Shown in pieces: positions 4,919 to 6,245 of a stretch of DNA of 6,245 bases. Each line of letters begins with the position of its first letter. The first letter of the stretch is position 1. The stretch comes from Bacteroidetes bacterium GWA2_30_7 (GTDB lineage: Bacteria; Bacteroidota; Bacteroidia; Bacteroidales; GWF2-33-38). The notes beneath the pieces are model-generated. The model was given only the letters and a program-made list of their open reading frames with translations. It was not told where the DNA came from and did no database searches. A program made the translations under genes and the position numbers. Where the stretch lies: assembly GCA_001768155.1 (NCBI GenBank), contig MENC01000009.1:4473-10717 (forward strand). Reading direction: 5' to 3'.

Positions 4919-6245
4919 ATGGAACAGTATTTTGTTTTAGCAGTAGTAGCGGTAATTTTATTTGTATTTATTCTGATTTTTTCACTTTTCAGAAGATACA
5001 AAAGATGTCCGTCAGATAGAATTTTGGTGGTGTATGGAAAAGTTGGCAAAGGAACTCGTGCCGGTGGACTTTCGGCAAAATGTATTCATGGTGGTGCAGC
5101 ATTTATTTGGCCCATAATTCAGGCTTATGAATATATGTCGTTAACTCCTATTTCAATTGAGGTTAACTTAACAAATGCACTTAGTAAGCAGAACATTAGG
5201 GTCGATGTACCTTCCAGATTTACAGTTGGTATTTCTACAGAGCCGGGAATTATGGAAAATGCAGCAGAACGACTTTTAGGACAAAATCAACAACAAATTC
5301 ACGACCTTGCTAAAGATATAATATTTGGGCAGTTAAGGCTTGTTGTTGCAACAATGGATATTGAAGAAATTAACAGCAATCGTGATAAATTTCTTGCAAA
5401 TGTTTCGTCAAATGTTGAAGCAGAACTTAAAAAAATTGGTTTGAAACTGATAAATGTAAACGTTACCGATATTAAAGACGAATCGGGTTATATTGAAGCG
5501 TTAGGAAAAGAAGCTGCTGCAAAAGCAATTAACGATGCTAAGAAAACTGTTGCCGAGAAAAATCGTGATGGAGAAATTGGCGAAGCTAATGCAATGCAAG
5601 ACCAACGCGTTCAGGTTGCTGAAGCTAATGCAACTGCTGTAGCAGGTGAAAATATGGCAAAAGTAACAATTGCAAACTCAAATGCCGACAGACGTGAAAA
5701 AGAAGCTGAAGCAAATCGTAAAGCGATTGCTGCCGAAAAAGTTAAAGAAGCAAATGCCCTTGAAGAAGCTTATGTAGCTGAAAAAAATGCGGAATTAATA
5801 AGAGCTGCAAGAGATAAAGCAACTCAATTAGCAAATATTGTAATTCCGGCAGAAGTTGAAAAACAGAGGGTAGAAATTGATGCAGAAGCTAAAGCCGAGC
5901 AAATACGCCGTTTAGCAAAAGGTGATGCCGATGCAATTTTCTTAAAAATGGAAGCCGAAGCAAAAGGTATTTATCAGATTTTAAGCAAACAAGCCGATGG
6001 ATTTGAAATGATTGTTAAAGCAGCCAAAAATAATTCTAAAGATGCTGTAATGCTGATGATTGCCGATAAATTACCCGAACTGGTTAAACATCAGGTCGAA
6101 GCAATTAAAAACATTAAAATTGATAAAATTACTGTTTGGGATTCGCTCGGTGGTGGTAAAGAAGGAAAAGGCACATCAACTGCGAATTTTCTTTCAGGTA
6201 TGTTAGGCTCTATTCCTCCATTCGAGGATGTATTTAAAATGGCCG
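4919..6245 (+). CDS. floT: flotillin (FloT/YqiK type), 3' end outside the window
   Basis: The reading frame opens with ATG at 4919 and runs without a stop through 442 complete codons to the window edge; flotillins are usually about 480-510 residues, so only a short tail is missing. Residues about 5-24 form one membrane segment followed by basic residues (RRYKR). Residues about 30-195 are the SPFH/band-7 domain, with GKGTRAGGLSAKCIHGGAAF (43-62), AERLLG (116-121) and VNVTDIKDESGYIEALGKE (180-198). Residues about 196-360 are an Ala/Glu-rich coiled coil with recurring EANA and AEA units. The C-terminal part has ADKLPELVKHQ (382-392) and IDKITVWDSLGGG (401-413), which matches the end of Bacillus FloT. 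Flotillins oligomerise on the inner face of the cytoplasmic membrane and scaffold ordered microdomains. The upstream NfeD-like gene is the expected partner, although 363 bp of repeats separate them. There is no clear Shine-Dalgarno sequence; the start is chosen because the membrane segment begins directly after it. Confidence 0.93.
   Translation, partial: MEQYFVLAVVAVILFVFILIFSLFRRYKRCPSDRILVVYGKVGKGTRAGGLSAKCIHGGAAFIWPIIQAYEYMSLTPISIEVNLTNALSKQNIRVDVPSRFTVGISTEPGIMENAAERLLGQNQQQIHDLAKDIIFGQLRLVVATMDIEEINSNRDKFLANVSSNVEAELKKIGLKLINVNVTDIKDESGYIEALGKEAAAKAINDAKKTVAEKNRDGEIGEANAMQDQRVQVAEANATAVAGENMAKVTIANSNADRREKEAEANRKAIAAEKVKEANALEEAYVAEKNAELIRAARDKATQLANIVIPAEVEKQRVEIDAEAKAEQIRRLAKGDADAIFLKMEAEAKGIYQILSKQADGFEMIVKAAKNNSKDAVMLMIADKLPELVKHQVEAIKNIKIDKITVWDSLGGGKEGKGTSTANFLSGMLGSIPPFEDVFKMA

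Noticed and set aside
4843..5049. 68-codon open frame on the minus strand
   Set aside because: It overlaps the flotillin start and membrane segment in antisense and otherwise runs into repeat DNA; no start signal or recognisable motif supports it.

Overview
The window is AT-rich and gene-dense and looks like ordinary chromosome from a Gram-negative member of the Bacteroidota. Pointers to this are the strong AT bias, starts without a clear Shine-Dalgarno sequence, an exact TAnnTTTG promoter element of the Bacteroidota type in front of one gene, an LPS-heptose gene, small outer-membrane-barrel-like proteins with signal peptides, and intergenic micro-repeats of a kind I associate with this phylum. 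The assignment is an inference from these traits; no rRNA or tRNA is present to confirm it.

Layout. (1) 6-452, plus strand: a hotdog-fold acyl-CoA thioesterase. (2) 494-3836, minus strand: four genes reading leftward. In transcription order they are two tandem paralogous barrel-like secreted proteins (3836-3279 and 3182-2637), the phosphoheptose isomerase GmhA (2613-2035) and the ComM/YifB AAA+ protein (2032-494). gmhA and comM are 2 bp apart and are almost certainly co-transcribed; the barrel genes lie 23 and 96 bp upstream and may or may not belong to the same unit. (3) 3965-4555, plus strand: a membrane protein with an NfeD-type OB fold. (4) 4556-4918: 363 bp of non-coding DNA built largely from short tandem repeats. 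(5) 4919 to the window end, plus strand: a flotillin of the FloT type, cut off by the window edge after 442 codons.

Functionally, the NfeD-like protein and the flotillin form the classic membrane-microdomain pair (YuaF/FloT in Bacillus). GmhA makes the heptose precursor of the LPS inner core. ComM is a hexameric motor involved in recombination during natural transformation. The two barrel-like proteins are probably surface proteins of unknown function that arose by a local duplication and differ mainly in one internal segment.

I found no CRISPR array, transposase, phage gene, defence system or RNA gene. The most unusual part is the 363-bp gap between the NfeD-like gene and the flotillin gene. 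It holds three copies of a 24-25 bp element. Two of them sit at the same position inside an 8-bp CTATGTGT tandem array, as if the element had been inserted into it; on either side lie two other degenerate repeat families with periods of 7 and 8 bp.
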